DNA from: Podospora bellae-mahoneyi
Lineage: Eukaryota > Ascomycota > Sordariomycetes > Sordariales > Podosporaceae
Assembly (NCBI RefSeq): GCF_035222275.1
Contig: NW_026946359.1
Coordinates: 1,054,001-1,118,000, forward strand
Direction of reading: 5' to 3'
Length of the DNA: 64,000 nt
Within the stretch, counting starts at the first letter, position 1. The number at the start of each line of letters is the position of its first letter. The translations under genes were made by a program, and so were the position numbers. Shown here in pieces: positions 54,805 to 64,000 of this stretch. Below the pieces are notes generated by a model that had not been told where the DNA came from, ran no database searches, and saw nothing but the letters and a program-made list of their open reading frames with translations.

Positions 54805-55750
54805 TCATTCTTCAAAAAGCAATAATGTCCGGCTGGTCGGCAGATTGTCAGCAAGGCTTTTTCTTGGAGAAGTTAAGAGCCCAAACCTACGCCTTTTCTC
54901 CAACGACACAGCTTGACAAAGACTATCCCTTGGGGTAGGAACATTTTCAGCCAACGCAACACGGTATGAAAGATTATACTCGGCGCAATCTGGATGCACT
55001 GGTCCAGGCTCTCCACACGGACTCGCAAAATATCGTGTGACCGATAAGATAGGATCACATCGGAAAAGTCTGTTGAGCACAACTTCATAAAGCTTGCGTT
55101 TGAATAGGGCTTCCCGTTACCCTCGCGAGGTGTATATATCGTTCCATTAAGCTCTGGGCAGCCGCCGTCTGTAGTCACAGTACCGACCCTGAGATTGCTG
55201 GTAACTGTACTAGATGGGATTACATCACCCGATGTTACTGTTGCCATAGTTTCACTTGTGTTGCTTTTGGGGGGTATCATGGTTGTTGGTTCTGATTGCG
55301 ATGTGCTGTTACAGTCAAGTCAGTCATCGAATGCTTTGCCAGCCGGGGTTTGCATACCTTGGTTGATGACTCGCCGCTAGCCCTCCAGCAAGACCCCCTC
55401 CAATTCCGCCTGCCAGTATCACCACCAACCCGACCATGACTACCCAAAATACCTTCACCGGGAGCCCAAGAACCTTCGACTGGTTTACCGGAGACTTTTC
55501 TTTGGTGGTGGATGTAATTTCATGGCCAAACGAAGCCCCAGAATATGGCCCATGATCTTGATGCGGGTGTTCATGTGGTATTGCCTCCAGCCCAGGACAA
55601 TGGAGCGATTGTTGGTGCTGGGCTCATGACTAGGCTTGATACGTGTAGTTTGTCAGAGAATGGAACACAAAATTTATCCGAAGGAGTGGATGGGAGCATT
55701 TTGTCTGCCGCACGTTGGAAGAAAGAAACAGAGGGTTATCAGACTTGATG
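54805..55750 (-). pseudogene. Broken single-pass membrane protein gene
   Basis: Read on the minus strand, an upstream exon encodes HPHQDHGPYSGASFGHEITS, a linker, then KVFWVVMVGLVVILAGGIGG (membrane helix) and a Gly/Ala stretch. It splices at 55346 (donor GTATGC, acceptor AACAG near 55297) in phase to TSQSEPTTMIPPKSNTSE, an extracellular-type region with GGCPELNGTIYTPREGNG and KLCSTDFSD. The Cys-rich end of the domain (DCAEYNLSYRVALAENVPTP) lies in another frame from about 55,000, so one shift separates the two parts. From memory, fungi have many paralogues with a cytosolic N terminus, one helix and a Cys-bearing apple-like outer domain. This copy appears inactivated; an unseen intron is the alternative. 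Confidence 0.5.
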
Positions 55751-56666
55751 GGCTGGGGCAGTTCTGACCACTTTAAGCCTGTTGATCAAGGCTCCCATCT
55801 TGTTCTTAGGTTCGGCGACCTAAAGTTGGCGATGTGGCCAAGTGCTACTCTAGCTGCTGCTGTGCCGTATGGTTTGATGGAAAATAGATGAATTAAGATT
55901 CGCCATCGGCTCAGTCATAGTCTTCTGCACATATGTTTTGGCTTTGCCATGATGATCAGCATGACGGTTGTGCCGTAGCAGCCCGGTCGACCATCTGTCG
56001 CGGCTGGTTGAACTTGGTGTAACAGTATTATGGCCAGAATCAAGGGGCACTTAAGCTAAAATGAAGTCAATGGTAAGTAATGCTGTATTGAGCCCCAAGT
56101 CCAGGGATAAACCGTTTGACAACCTGGAGGAGTTGCCTTCTACGACCTCAAAACCCACCCCCACTTGTGACAGACATCAGGTTGCGATGACAGCCTGCGG
56201 TAGAAGCAGATTTTTTAAAAGAGTGTTCATAAGAGTCCGTTGTCATTCAATAGAAACTGTGCGTAAATAGAACAGATCGTTAAGAAGTCGGAACTCAGCA
56301 TCAGCTTTGCGAAATGAGATGAATATGAAGCTGAACCCACAGAAGCAGGTGTGAGCGCACAGACCATCCATCAAAATGCCAAGCTGCAGGGGTGTAACAG
56401 AAAAACTGGAGAAGGCACGAACTGTGCACGGACGGCGTCAGCACGAAAAACATCAGAAAAAAATTGAGGCGGTTGTGATGCACTATAAGTGCAAACATCG
56501 CTGATTGAAAATGAGTTTTTTGGCCTTGTGTGCTTGTCGCCAAACATGATCCGCTAGATGGCTTCTCAATCAAGGTGATAAAGTCCTTGCCCATCTACCA
56601 GCATTCTCCCCACTCCATTTCTGCCTCTGTGGCTGCCCGGCACGAGCTGTTGTGGAAAAACTTACA
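55751..56666. other. Intergenic
   Basis: No gene was recognised; frames are short on both strands. The last 150 bases lead into the gene at 56667. Confidence 0.35.
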
Positions 56667-58349
56667 ATGGCGCATCACACCAAGCGCTCTCACAACAATA
56701 GACTTGTTGTCAATGGCACTGCCATTGACAACCACCCATCATCGACGGGTGTTGCTGATGCCACGCTTGCCCAACAAACTGCCTCCTTTTCTCACACCCT
56801 ACTTGCTCGCAGAACCAATTCTTCCTGCAACAAGTCGAAACCAACAACCACCAACTCTTACATCAAAACATCTGCCAAAGCACTTATTCCTCTTCCATCT
56901 TCCTTGTCCTCAATAGCTGCTGCTCACACGACCAATCTCAAAAAGTCCCGACTTTCATCTGGGCCCCAGACCTTGTCTTCTGCGACCACTAAGTTCCTGT
57001 ACAAGAGACTCCGCAAGCACGACCGCGCGACCTCCTCCTATTTTCAGAAAAGAAAGCAGTGGAAGCGCACTCACCGCCGTGTTGCTGTCAGAATAATGAC
57101 TTCTCCTAGCCAACCCGGCCTCCCTGCGGCCTATGAGCCTTTGTCAGATGAAGAGACGGTCAACCAGCCCATTTCAAGCAGCGCCAATTCTTCCAGGAGC
57201 ACCTCGCCTTCGGATAGCAGCAGTAGTCGCCAGCAATCAGAGTCTGTCACCTCAGTGTCTAGCTTTGCGTCTTCGCAAAAGAGTACCGATGGCAAGTCTG
57301 AGGAGGTAGAGGAGAAGGAAAGAGTCAGAACCAAAGTCGAAATTAAGGTTCAGGCTGCCAGCAACAGCACTCAAGCCATCGAGGCAGCTGCCATCACTAC
57401 CAGCGACACCAGAACCAGCCCGGCCAAGAGGAAACATGAAGAGACTGAGGATGACCCGACGCCTCAGCCGAAGAAGGTTGTGAAGTCAATCAGGCTGGTT
57501 ATTAAGAAACCCACTGTCGCTATCTCGTCGCCGCCCTCTGCGATAGGCGCCGCCACCGAGGAGCCCCCTCTGATGTCTGGAGCTCGGGCTAACCCACCAC
57601 CCCCCATGGCAACTGCTGTCGCTAAGCCTACCACCAAAATCATCCTCAAGCGGCCTTCTTCCAGCGTTGCCCCCCCAGTCATGACCCCAGCCGTTGGCAA
57701 TAACGGGGATCACGGGGAAACAGCCAAGCAGAAGAAGTTGGATAAGGGGAAGCGCAAGCTCATCGAACAAGAGGATGATGATGACGAAGAGACCATTCCC
57801 GCCCCAAAGAAGGCCAGATACACCAAAAACACCTACCAGGGTCCAGACAAGCCCTTGCAAAAGATGGAGTACTTTGAGCGCCGTCGTCACGAAATGCTTG
57901 CTGATCCTCTTGGGTATGACGACCTCGTTCGGGACACGAATAAGCAGCCTGATGCCTACACCCGAAAGAAGTTCTTGCGATGGGAGAAACATTACCGACA
58001 CCCCAAGCCTGAGAAGTTTGAGATGAGCGGTGCGCTCAATCCGCCAGACATGACTTCTGCACTTGCTGGCACCCCCAAGAAGAAGGGGGGAGAGAGCCTC
58101 TCCAGGAATGCCCGGAAGCGCGCTCACAGGAAGAGAGCTGAGGAGGAAGCCAATGCTTTGCGTCGGGAGAAGTCACGGGAAAGGACCATATCTGGCGGGG
58201 AGACAGAGGGCGAGGAGAAGCTCACTGGGAAGGGAAAAGGGGCCGCCAGGATTGGGCAGGGCAAAGACACCAGTATAGGTTATAACAAGCAACAACAACA
58301 GCGCATGAAGAGCACCGGTAGACAATACAATGGCGGTTCAGATTATTGA
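56667..58349 (+). CDS. Basic, low-complexity nuclear-type protein
   Basis: Intronless frame, 560 residues from the ATG at 56667. It is rich in Lys, Ser, Thr and Pro, with several nuclear-import-like clusters (KRLRKHDR, SPAKRKHEETEDD, KLDKGKRKLIEQ). The most compact segment is near 395-460: MEYFERRRHEMLADPLGYDD, LVRDTNKQPDAYTRKKFLRW and EKHYRHPKPEKFEMSG. It ends with a KR-rich stretch and QQQQ. I do not recognise the family. Two repeated phrases, KSIRLVIKKP and TTKIILKRPSSS, may be a duplicated beta-hairpin. It is a plausible real gene because the frame is long in GC-moderate DNA and the other frames are closed. Confidence 0.6.
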   Translation: MAHHTKRSHNNRLVVNGTAIDNHPSSTGVADATLAQQTASFSHTLLARRTNSSCNKSKPTTTNSYIKTSAKALIPLPSSLSSIAAAHTTNLKKSRLSSGPQTLSSATTKFLYKRLRKHDRATSSYFQKRKQWKRTHRRVAVRIMTSPSQPGLPAAYEPLSDEETVNQPISSSANSSRSTSPSDSSSSRQQSESVTSVSSFASSQKSTDGKSEEVEEKERVRTKVEIKVQAASNSTQAIEAAAITTSDTRTSPAKRKHEETEDDPTPQPKKVVKSIRLVIKKPTVAISSPPSAIGAATEEPPLMSGARANPPPPMATAVAKPTTKIILKRPSSSVAPPVMTPAVGNNGDHGETAKQKKLDKGKRKLIEQEDDDDEETIPAPKKARYTKNTYQGPDKPLQKMEYFERRRHEMLADPLGYDDLVRDTNKQPDAYTRKKFLRWEKHYRHPKPEKFEMSGALNPPDMTSALAGTPKKKGGESLSRNARKRAHRKRAEEEANALRREKSRERTISGGETEGEEKLTGKGKGAARIGQGKDTSIGYNKQQQQRMKSTGRQYNGGSDY

Positions 58350-58493
58350 CCATCTTTTATTTTTATTTTCTCCCACTGTGGGAGGAGCATCGTGGCTTGG
58401 AAACTTTGGCCAAGGGCTGGTTCTTGGCTGGGGCCGTGGGAAATCAATCCTTTTTATTCACCTTACCCGCGTTCAATGTACCTTTGAACGACA

Positions 58494-58525
<32 letters not shown>

Positions 58526-58794
58526 AACGATCACAACACCATCTTGTTAAGCTTATGCACTTGCTTACGTGTCTCCCCCCGTCTGTACTGTCTTCAGTTT
58601 GAGTTCGTCCATTTTGCTAACAGTATGGTCGGCCACGCGAGTTCGTAACAAGCCTCCGCCATGAGGGAGCCACCTCTCAAGCCGCTATCTGAGTTAAACC
58701 CTTTCTCTCCTGTCCCATGGCCGTGTGATAAGCTTTCCTCCTCTCACCACTAACCTCATCGAAAATTTGCAACGCAAGACATACAGTTAACAAT
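58350..58794. other. Intergenic with TGTCGA hexamer repeat
   Basis: Contains four tandem TGTCGA units at 58498-58524. No gene was recognised. Confidence 0.4.
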
Positions 58795-59346
58795 ATGGAT
58801 CCGCGGTACGTGGCCCTCTTCATCTATCCCGGCACCCGTGTGCCATCGATCGAGGGCCCAGCCGGATTTGCGGTCACCATGACATATCCGTTCGGAATAT
58901 CCTGTAAGTTCCAAGATCCCATATGCGAGAGGACGACTGACCATCTGTGGTAGTGGCGAATCCCCAACTCGGGGGTCGATATGAGACCGAAGATGAAGAG
59001 ACCTCCCCACAAACCCAGGCACGGAACGACAAGCTGTTTTCCCAACTGATGAGCTCGGTTCTCGAGACCGGAAAAGAAGCTACATCCTCGCGCACCAAAA
59101 CGATCAACAACCGGCTCCCATTGTTCCAGGACACTTGGAAGGTTTTCTCCACAACGAGGAGGAATACGCTCGGCTCACCAAGAGGGGGCGATACGAGTTT
59201 GCCAGGTCTGGAAAGGAGCCTCGCTTCGAGGATATTATGGCAAACTTGGATGATTTCATGGCAAGCTTAGAAGATCACTTGCCCGGGCCTCAGACCACTG
59301 AAAACAGATACATCCCAGCAATCTGTCCGTGTGGCGTCGAGTACTG
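58795..59346 (+). pseudogene. Orphan gene with one apparent frame break
   Basis: Exon 1, 58795-58903 (MDPRYVALFIYPGTRVPSIE...), splices at GTAAGT (58904) to the acceptor GGTAG near 58953 in phase. It continues LANPQLGGRYETEDEETSPQ, NDKLFSQLMSSVLETGKEAT and NNRLPLFQD. From about 59,140 protein-like sequence moves to a second frame, LEGFLHNEEEYARLTKRGRY, EFARSGKEPRFEDIMANLDD and FMASLEDHLPGP, ending at 59346. The two halves fit as one small protein of about 165 residues if a single shift lies near 59,140. It may be a pseudogene, a missed intron or a sequencing slip. The family is not recognised. Confidence 0.4.
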
Positions 59347-59589
59347 ACTGATTCCGGATTGGAAGAGGGATAAGAAAAACTGGATTTGTCGATGGGCTGC
59401 GTTGATCTAGGATGATGACGGGGACGGGAGATATGATCACGATTGTTCGTTGGGACCTATATGGACGACATTCAAGCTCGACTTCTGGAAGTTTGTCTTA
59501 CCGAGCGAATGATAGCCCCTTTCTTGAGGTGGAACCCATGGGACAAGTGCTGGCGGGCGGGGGGGACTCTATTCACTGAGTTTACTTAT

Positions 59590-60381
59590 CACTGATTGAT
59601 AACCCTATCTCCTCCGCCATCAGACTCGCCACGGAGCCGTCTACCAGTTTTGTTCCCGCCAGCTATACCGTCTTCGACGTTGAGTCGGTGCTCATGGAGA
59701 AGTTGCCCAGCATTGAGCAAGCGACTACTGCCACAATTTGCGACCCCGACATCCCGCTTCCCCCGGTTGAGCTTGAGGATGCAATCGCCCCCAACTATAT
59801 CTATCGAGAGCTGAAGAACTTGGTAGGTTCAAGACCGCGTAATACATATCATGATGAACTAACGGTGTTTACAGATCCTGATCTCGCGGGGTCTATACCT
59901 TTGACTCCGTTCATTGGAGAAATGTTCGAATCCAGCTGCTCAAGAGGTGACGCCGCCGTTACCTGGAGGCTTTCTACCAGCTCAAGAGCCGGCCCTTCAC
60001 AGCTGCAAGAGAAAGCGTTACAACAAAACGCCATACCCTCGCAGAGACCCTAAGACTGGGTACGTGGCTCCCATCCTTATGAGAGGGCAGCTCAAAGTCG
60101 AAGATGTTGAAGAAGATGGCCGAGAGTTGAAGAAGCCAGAGATTGATTCACTTCTGTGGGGGGAAAGAACCTCGATTTCAGAATGGGACGACAGAAGTGT
60201 CACTCTTGAATATCATTCAGGGATCAGGCAAACCTCGGGTTGGGATGATTGTAACAACACGCTCGAGCTGAGTCTGTTGCCTCGAGTGGGTGAGAACTTT
60301 GCCTGGGATGGCTATAAATATAAACATTTGCTTCTTGTACTGTTTCGTTGCCGCCATGACTACCACTTCTCTGACCCGTGA
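59590..60381 (+). pseudogene. Orphan coding remnants with frame change
   Basis: Protein-like sequence on plus: SYTVFDVESVLMEKLPSIEQ, TICDPDIPLPPVELEDAIAP and NYIYRELKNL. A possible intron (GTAGGT at 59823, acceptor TTACAG near 59873) follows, then PDLAGSIPLTPFIGEMFES. From about 59,930 a different frame reads NPAAQEVTPPLPGGFLPAQE, HSCKRKRYNKTPYPRRDPKT and GYVAPILMRGQLKVEDVEED. No single frame runs through. I do not recognise it. Its neighbour at 58.8 kb shows the same state. Confidence 0.35.
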
Positions 60382-60894
60382 ACACTGGTGGAAGTTCATG
60401 GTCTGCGTGGAATTTCCACATTCACGTGATTGTTTATTTTATGTTGCCATTGCTTCCCTCCCACGCTCAAACTTCGAGTGTCGTCCCAGCCCTCAGGCAG
60501 ACGCGCGTGGTCCGCGTCAAGTTGCTCATTCCTCAAGTTACTCCGTGCCATTCAGAAGAATATCTTGCTGTTGTTCATCTGAATAATAATAGAGCAATAA
60601 CGGCAAGGCTCGACGGAGCCGATGAACATTTCTCCTGTTACAGGAAGAACAGTCTCTTCCCACCACCGCTCTCCTCTCACAGCTCTATTCCCAGATCTCT
60701 GCCCGGATCTCTCTTCCCACCGACTTTTCCATTTACTGCCTCCTTTAACCAGATCTTGTCGACAATATACGCCGAGCTTCACTCTCATTATTCGTCATCT
60801 CCAGGGTTGAGACCAGTCTCTTCACACCGACCAATTCTCGGAATACTTCATCTTTGCCGCAGTCGCAATCAGCACCTCTTCAAAAGTCGCTACC
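60382..60894. other. Intergenic and leader of the 108-aa gene
   Basis: CT-rich from 60,650 onward. No gene was recognised. Confidence 0.35.
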
Positions 60895-61274
60895 ATGAGA
60901 TTCGCCGGCTGCTACGGTGATAACCCCCGTAGCGCGCTGTTTTCCTGGTACAAAGCGCTTGAAGACCTGATAATTCCTGTTCCTTCGGTCGCCTGTGACG
61001 AGCGCGATGTGCCCATCCGGTCGATGGAGCACGAAGGAGACCATGCCTTCAAACCACGCGCGGGAGCCGGACGATTTGGTAGGCTCGGGATATTCAGTAT
61101 CAAAAAAAAGCCATACTAACAATATTAACAGCTGAGTTGGTTGCTTCACAGTTCGATTCTTCTCCAGCTCAGAAGCACGATACCCCGTGGGCTGGATCGT
61201 GGACGGAGGCGGTCAAGAATGCGTCTGAAGCCATCAAGGCAGGGTTTTATTTCTACGACTCAGTCTCGGAATAA
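60895..61274 (+). CDS. Small hypothetical protein, two exons
   Basis: Exons 60895-61078 and 61132-61274, split by a 53-nt intron (donor GTAGGC, branch ACTAAC, acceptor AACAG), join in phase to 108 residues. It begins MRFAGCYGDNPRSALFSWYK, continues ALEDLIIPVPSVACDERDVP and RSMEHEGDHAFKPRAGAGRF, and ends EAVKNASEAIKAGFYFYDSV. No signal peptide or membrane segment is seen. It has a consistent start, splice and stop, unlike its neighbours, so it may be the only intact gene in the 58.8-63 kb island. The family is unknown. Confidence 0.5.
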
Positions 61275-61361
61275 TTACAGCCAGGAAAGAGGCTTCAGAA
61301 ATAGCCCTTATCCTCGATAAACCCGAGGGACTGATCATGTGCCTGTTCTTCTGGGAGGGTC

Positions 61362-62030
61362 CATGGACAACACCAGCGAGAGCGACGAGGAGGAGCATTT
61401 TCGCCCGACCAAAAAGATGCGTTTCCAAGCGACTTAGATTTCCCATGATGATCATCAGGACCAGGAAGGCAATGAAGGAATCGAGTCAGGAGACAATATT
61501 GAGGAAGATGACGGCCAGTATGCCGATTCGCTGTCTTTCTCGCCACCCAACAGGTTTCCCCCCCCCCCCCACCCCCCCCTGTTTATATATTACTGAGTAC
61601 CTATCATAAGCAGCCTTTAGTAACTAGAAACCGTAATAGTGACGACAAAATTCTCACTGATGCCTGGCTGGAGTCCATTGTCGATCTGAACCCAGCCGAT
61701 CACGAAGCCGACACTGATGACCGAAACTTCATTAAGGCCTGGCTGAAATCCGTTGTCGGCTTGAGACCAGCCGATTATGAAGCCCAGAATGACGACAACG
61801 CCTTTGATAGGTTTGTCTTTTCCTATTCACATACTGCTCAGCTACTATCATGAACACCCTTCGCTGACTAGAGACTGTGGTAGCGACGAGAGTAGCCTCA
61901 TTGGGCCTGGTTAAATTCCATTGTCGACCTGAGCCCAGCCGGTCACGAAGTCTGGAACCACGATACCGTTTTGGGCGGCCCTGTATTACATAGCTGTTAT
62001 ACAACCGCCAGCCGTTCTGTCTCTTGCGGC
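61362..62030 (+). pseudogene. Repeat-module gene remnant (WLxSIVxL 25-aa repeat)
   Basis: Starts MDNTSESDEEEHFRPTKKMR at 61362 and continues in the same frame, past one TAG where CAG would fit (near 61,434), as DDHQDQEGNEGIESGDNIEE and YADSLSFSPPN. An intron (61553-61639; donor GTTTCC, poly-C tract, acceptor ATAG) leads to a 171-nt exon, 61640-61810, bounded by phase-2 junctions. That exon holds two 25-residue repeats: WLESIVDLNPADHEA and WLKSVVGLRPADYEA. After a 72-nt intron (61811-61882) a third copy, WLNSIVDLSPAGHEV, lies in a frame offset from the exon start. The gene is probably decayed. The acidic N-terminal half and repeats are unrecognised. Confidence 0.45.
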
Positions 62031-62411
62031 TCGTCCGCTACTCATAGCCGTTCCGTTTCTGACGGCTCGTCAGTAGCTCTTGGCCGCTAGAGAAAGCTTT
62101 ATGGGGGGCCTTCTGGGATTTGATACAGAATGCGGTCGCACAGCCCTTTGGCTTGCCCTAGCTCATAGAGTTTTCTCAACTGGTAGGAGGAACCAAGATA
62201 GATAAGCGTACTGAATATCATATTTTGTGTCAGAACGTGTGTCCCCCAGATTACTTCGGGTACCTATAAGACAGATCAAGACGATTAAAATGGAAGTATT
62301 CTGGATATATATCCTCTAACTCTGAGTTATGGTTCGTCATCGAAAGATGACTTTTACATTGAGGATGTTGTAATTGTTGACAATTATTGGCATCTCTGTA
62401 CCTCCCTCCAG

Positions 62412-63056
62412 CTTTGAGAGACATGATTCTTCGACCGCTTATGAGCCCACGCGTTCTTCCTCTGGCCATCCTACCGCCATTGTTGATCAATTGTTTGATT
62501 CCGATATTGCAGCCCCTTCTCCCGAGGCTGTCGAGTCTGTGATGAAGTCAATTGAAACCGACGACGATTGCGAGGAGTATTCTGAGCTTCTATCGTTCTT
62601 TCCGCTGACCAGGTCCGTTCTTCCCCCTGAATTCATTCCAAGCTTTTATCTTTCTGAATCTTACTAACGGGCTATGGCAGTCACGCTGATCAAACAATCT
62701 TGGATCACTGGACGGAATTTATTGTGGGAATAGACCCAATAGAGCTCAAGAACGAAGCGGTTGAGTCGGTAGATCTTGGTGTTCGGACTACTGATCTAAC
62801 TTTTGGAAGGAGGGTGTCCAACTGGCTGGAATCAATCGTCGAGGTCGGGGAGAACTGGGAAGATGATACGCCCAGCTCAGTTATTCCATTTTCAAGGAAC
62901 GACCAACGCGACACCATTAATAGGGGGAGCGTTCATGATCGGTACCCACGAAGTCCCAGCTTCAGTCCCAAGACGCCGTCAGTTTGGTTTCGTACTAGTA
63001 TCATGTATGTTAGAGTCTGGAGTGTACCAAATAAATGGACAGAAGGGGTCGATTAG
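62412..63056 (+). pseudogene. Second repeat-module gene or continuation
   Basis: A phase-2 exon at 62412-62612 (SFERHDSSTAYEPTRSSSGH ... EEYSELLSFFPLTR) joins through a 68-nt intron (62613-62680; branch ACTAAC, acceptor GGCAG) to an exon coding DHWTEFIVGIDPIELKNEAV and NWLESIVEVGENWEDDT. Both tryptophan-led segments resemble the WLESIV repeat at 61.6 kb and share the same phase. It may be the 3' part of the same gene, or a paralogue. The upstream acceptor (CTCCAG at 62411) implies an earlier exon that I could not place. The frame runs on to 63056 without clear structure after about 62,940. Confidence 0.4.
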
Positions 63057-63924
63057 CTCTTTACTTAATATTTTGTGCTGGGAATGCCTGAAGACTAAGA
63101 TTAGTTCTAGCAGGAGCGGAAGAAGATACTCACTTAAGCGTTTCCAGAAACCCACAACAAATATAGAACGGTTTATAGAAAACACTGCTTACATACTTCC
63201 CATCGTTAAATAAAGTTTCCCCCTTAGTTTCCCTTTCTAAACCTACTACTTTTGAGAAAATTTTCCTTGATAATAAACTATAATAGCGCTGATAAAAATC
63301 TCTACGAAGATATGTAGAAGTTTATTGCCCATGAGTATAGCAAATCCCGAAGCCGCCTGAGAATGGTAAGTAGCTCCCGGGATAAGACACTCTCGGTTGT
63401 TTATCTTTCTCATCTTCTTTCTCCTCACTGGAAAACCAGTCCAACTCTCATCTTCCATTATACCAAGACTTTGAAACTTCAACAACATCTCTTTACATAC
63501 CTTCATACTGATTTTCTCCAATGCCACTGCTCCCAGCCGCTGGTCCTATTCCTGCCCGGCTCTCATCCAACATGGGCCAGAAAACTAACACCACGCTTGC
63601 TGACCCAGATATGCCTCTTCCGTCCACAGCTGTGACTTGAAAATGAAAGACTCACCACCCTAGATGAGGAAGGGGGAAACTGAAGCGGGGAGTGTCAAAT
63701 GAAAATGTACAAATTAGTACTTCTTCAGCCACATCTTCTTGCAATGTAATCATTTTTGTTGTTTTCAAAGTTGCTCCCGGCGTTCTGGTGGACCACTGCT
63801 TTTGCGTCAGCTGATCTCTTCTGTCCACCACTTTTGGCGAAAAGCTCTCCCGAACTTTTTTCTACTGTCCATCCCAGATTGCCTCCATCGATAACCTTCA
63901 TCGGCCACCCTCATCCCACAAACC
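63057..63924. other. Intergenic and leader of the right-edge gene
   Basis: AT-rich to about 63,350, then mixed. The final 100 bases are C/T-rich before an ATG at 63925. No gene was recognised. Confidence 0.35.
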
Positions 63925-64000
63925 ATGAATACTAACCCTCAACGGGTTGGTGGCTGGCCGGCAACCGCACCGCAGGCAGAGCCTGTCGCGCCCAAGCCCA
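63925..64000 (+). CDS. Start of a gene cut by the window edge
   Basis: An ATG in good context (AACCATGAA) opens a frame of 25 complete codons to the end, MNTNPQRVGGWPATAPQAEP and on, rich in Pro and Ala. A CT-rich leader precedes it. Too short to identify. Confidence 0.45.
   Translation, partial: MNTNPQRVGGWPATAPQAEPVAPKP

Overview
This window is nuclear DNA from a filamentous ascomycete, most likely a sordariomycete of the order Sordariales. The signs are introns of about 45-90 nt with GT...CTAAC/CTGAC...AG signals, a tRNA-Gly with a 14-nt intron after position 37, a plant-type class II DAHP synthase, and a set of housekeeping orthologues (HYPK, alpha-tubulin, Nop12, Dep1, Coa3, Pta1/symplekin, She3-like) in the style of Chaetomiaceae or Podosporaceae. 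The species call is inference.

Layout. 0-13 kb: AT-rich degenerate repeats, a 995-aa protein with two C-terminal membrane segments, a divergent pair (NatA chaperone-like HYPK on minus, DAHP synthase on plus), and a SprT-like metalloprotease-type protein. 13.3-17 kb: a decayed multi-exon gene with a 2-oxoglutarate/Fe(II) oxygenase signature, an orphan minus-strand ORF and tRNA-Gly(CCC). 17.8-21 kb: a minus-strand gene of the family usually misnamed casein kinase II beta 2 subunit, then a protein-poor transcription unit packed with box C/D snoRNAs whose antisense elements match conserved 18S and 25S rRNA. 21-28 kb: a PI-PLC X-domain protein with a myristoylation-type N terminus, a secreted NTF2-like protein and a Kre9/Knh1-like GPI protein. 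29-50 kb is a dense core block: alpha-tubulin, NOP12, DEP1, COA3, PTA1/symplekin, She3-like and a 947-aa six-exon gene containing a GC-AG intron.

50.3-64 kb is accessory in character. It opens with a 993-bp inverted-repeat element flanked by a perfect 8-bp target duplication, with an LTR-like fossil inside. It continues with an MFS transporter, a DUF1772 membrane protein, a broken single-pass membrane protein gene and a basic nuclear-type protein. It ends in 4-5 kb of orphan exons, several with frame breaks, including a 25-residue repeat (WLxSIVxLxPADHEA type) carried on exons bounded by phase-2 introns. A new gene starts at the right edge.

Functional threads: the core block concerns RNA and chromatin work (snoRNA guides, Nop12 for the large ribosomal subunit, Pta1 in 3' end processing, Dep1 in Rpd3L), plus cytoskeleton and mitochondrial assembly. 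Gene order here is ordinary fungal scatter, not an operon. Exon coordinates were read by eye from splice signals and checked for reading phase, but no transcript or database evidence was available.
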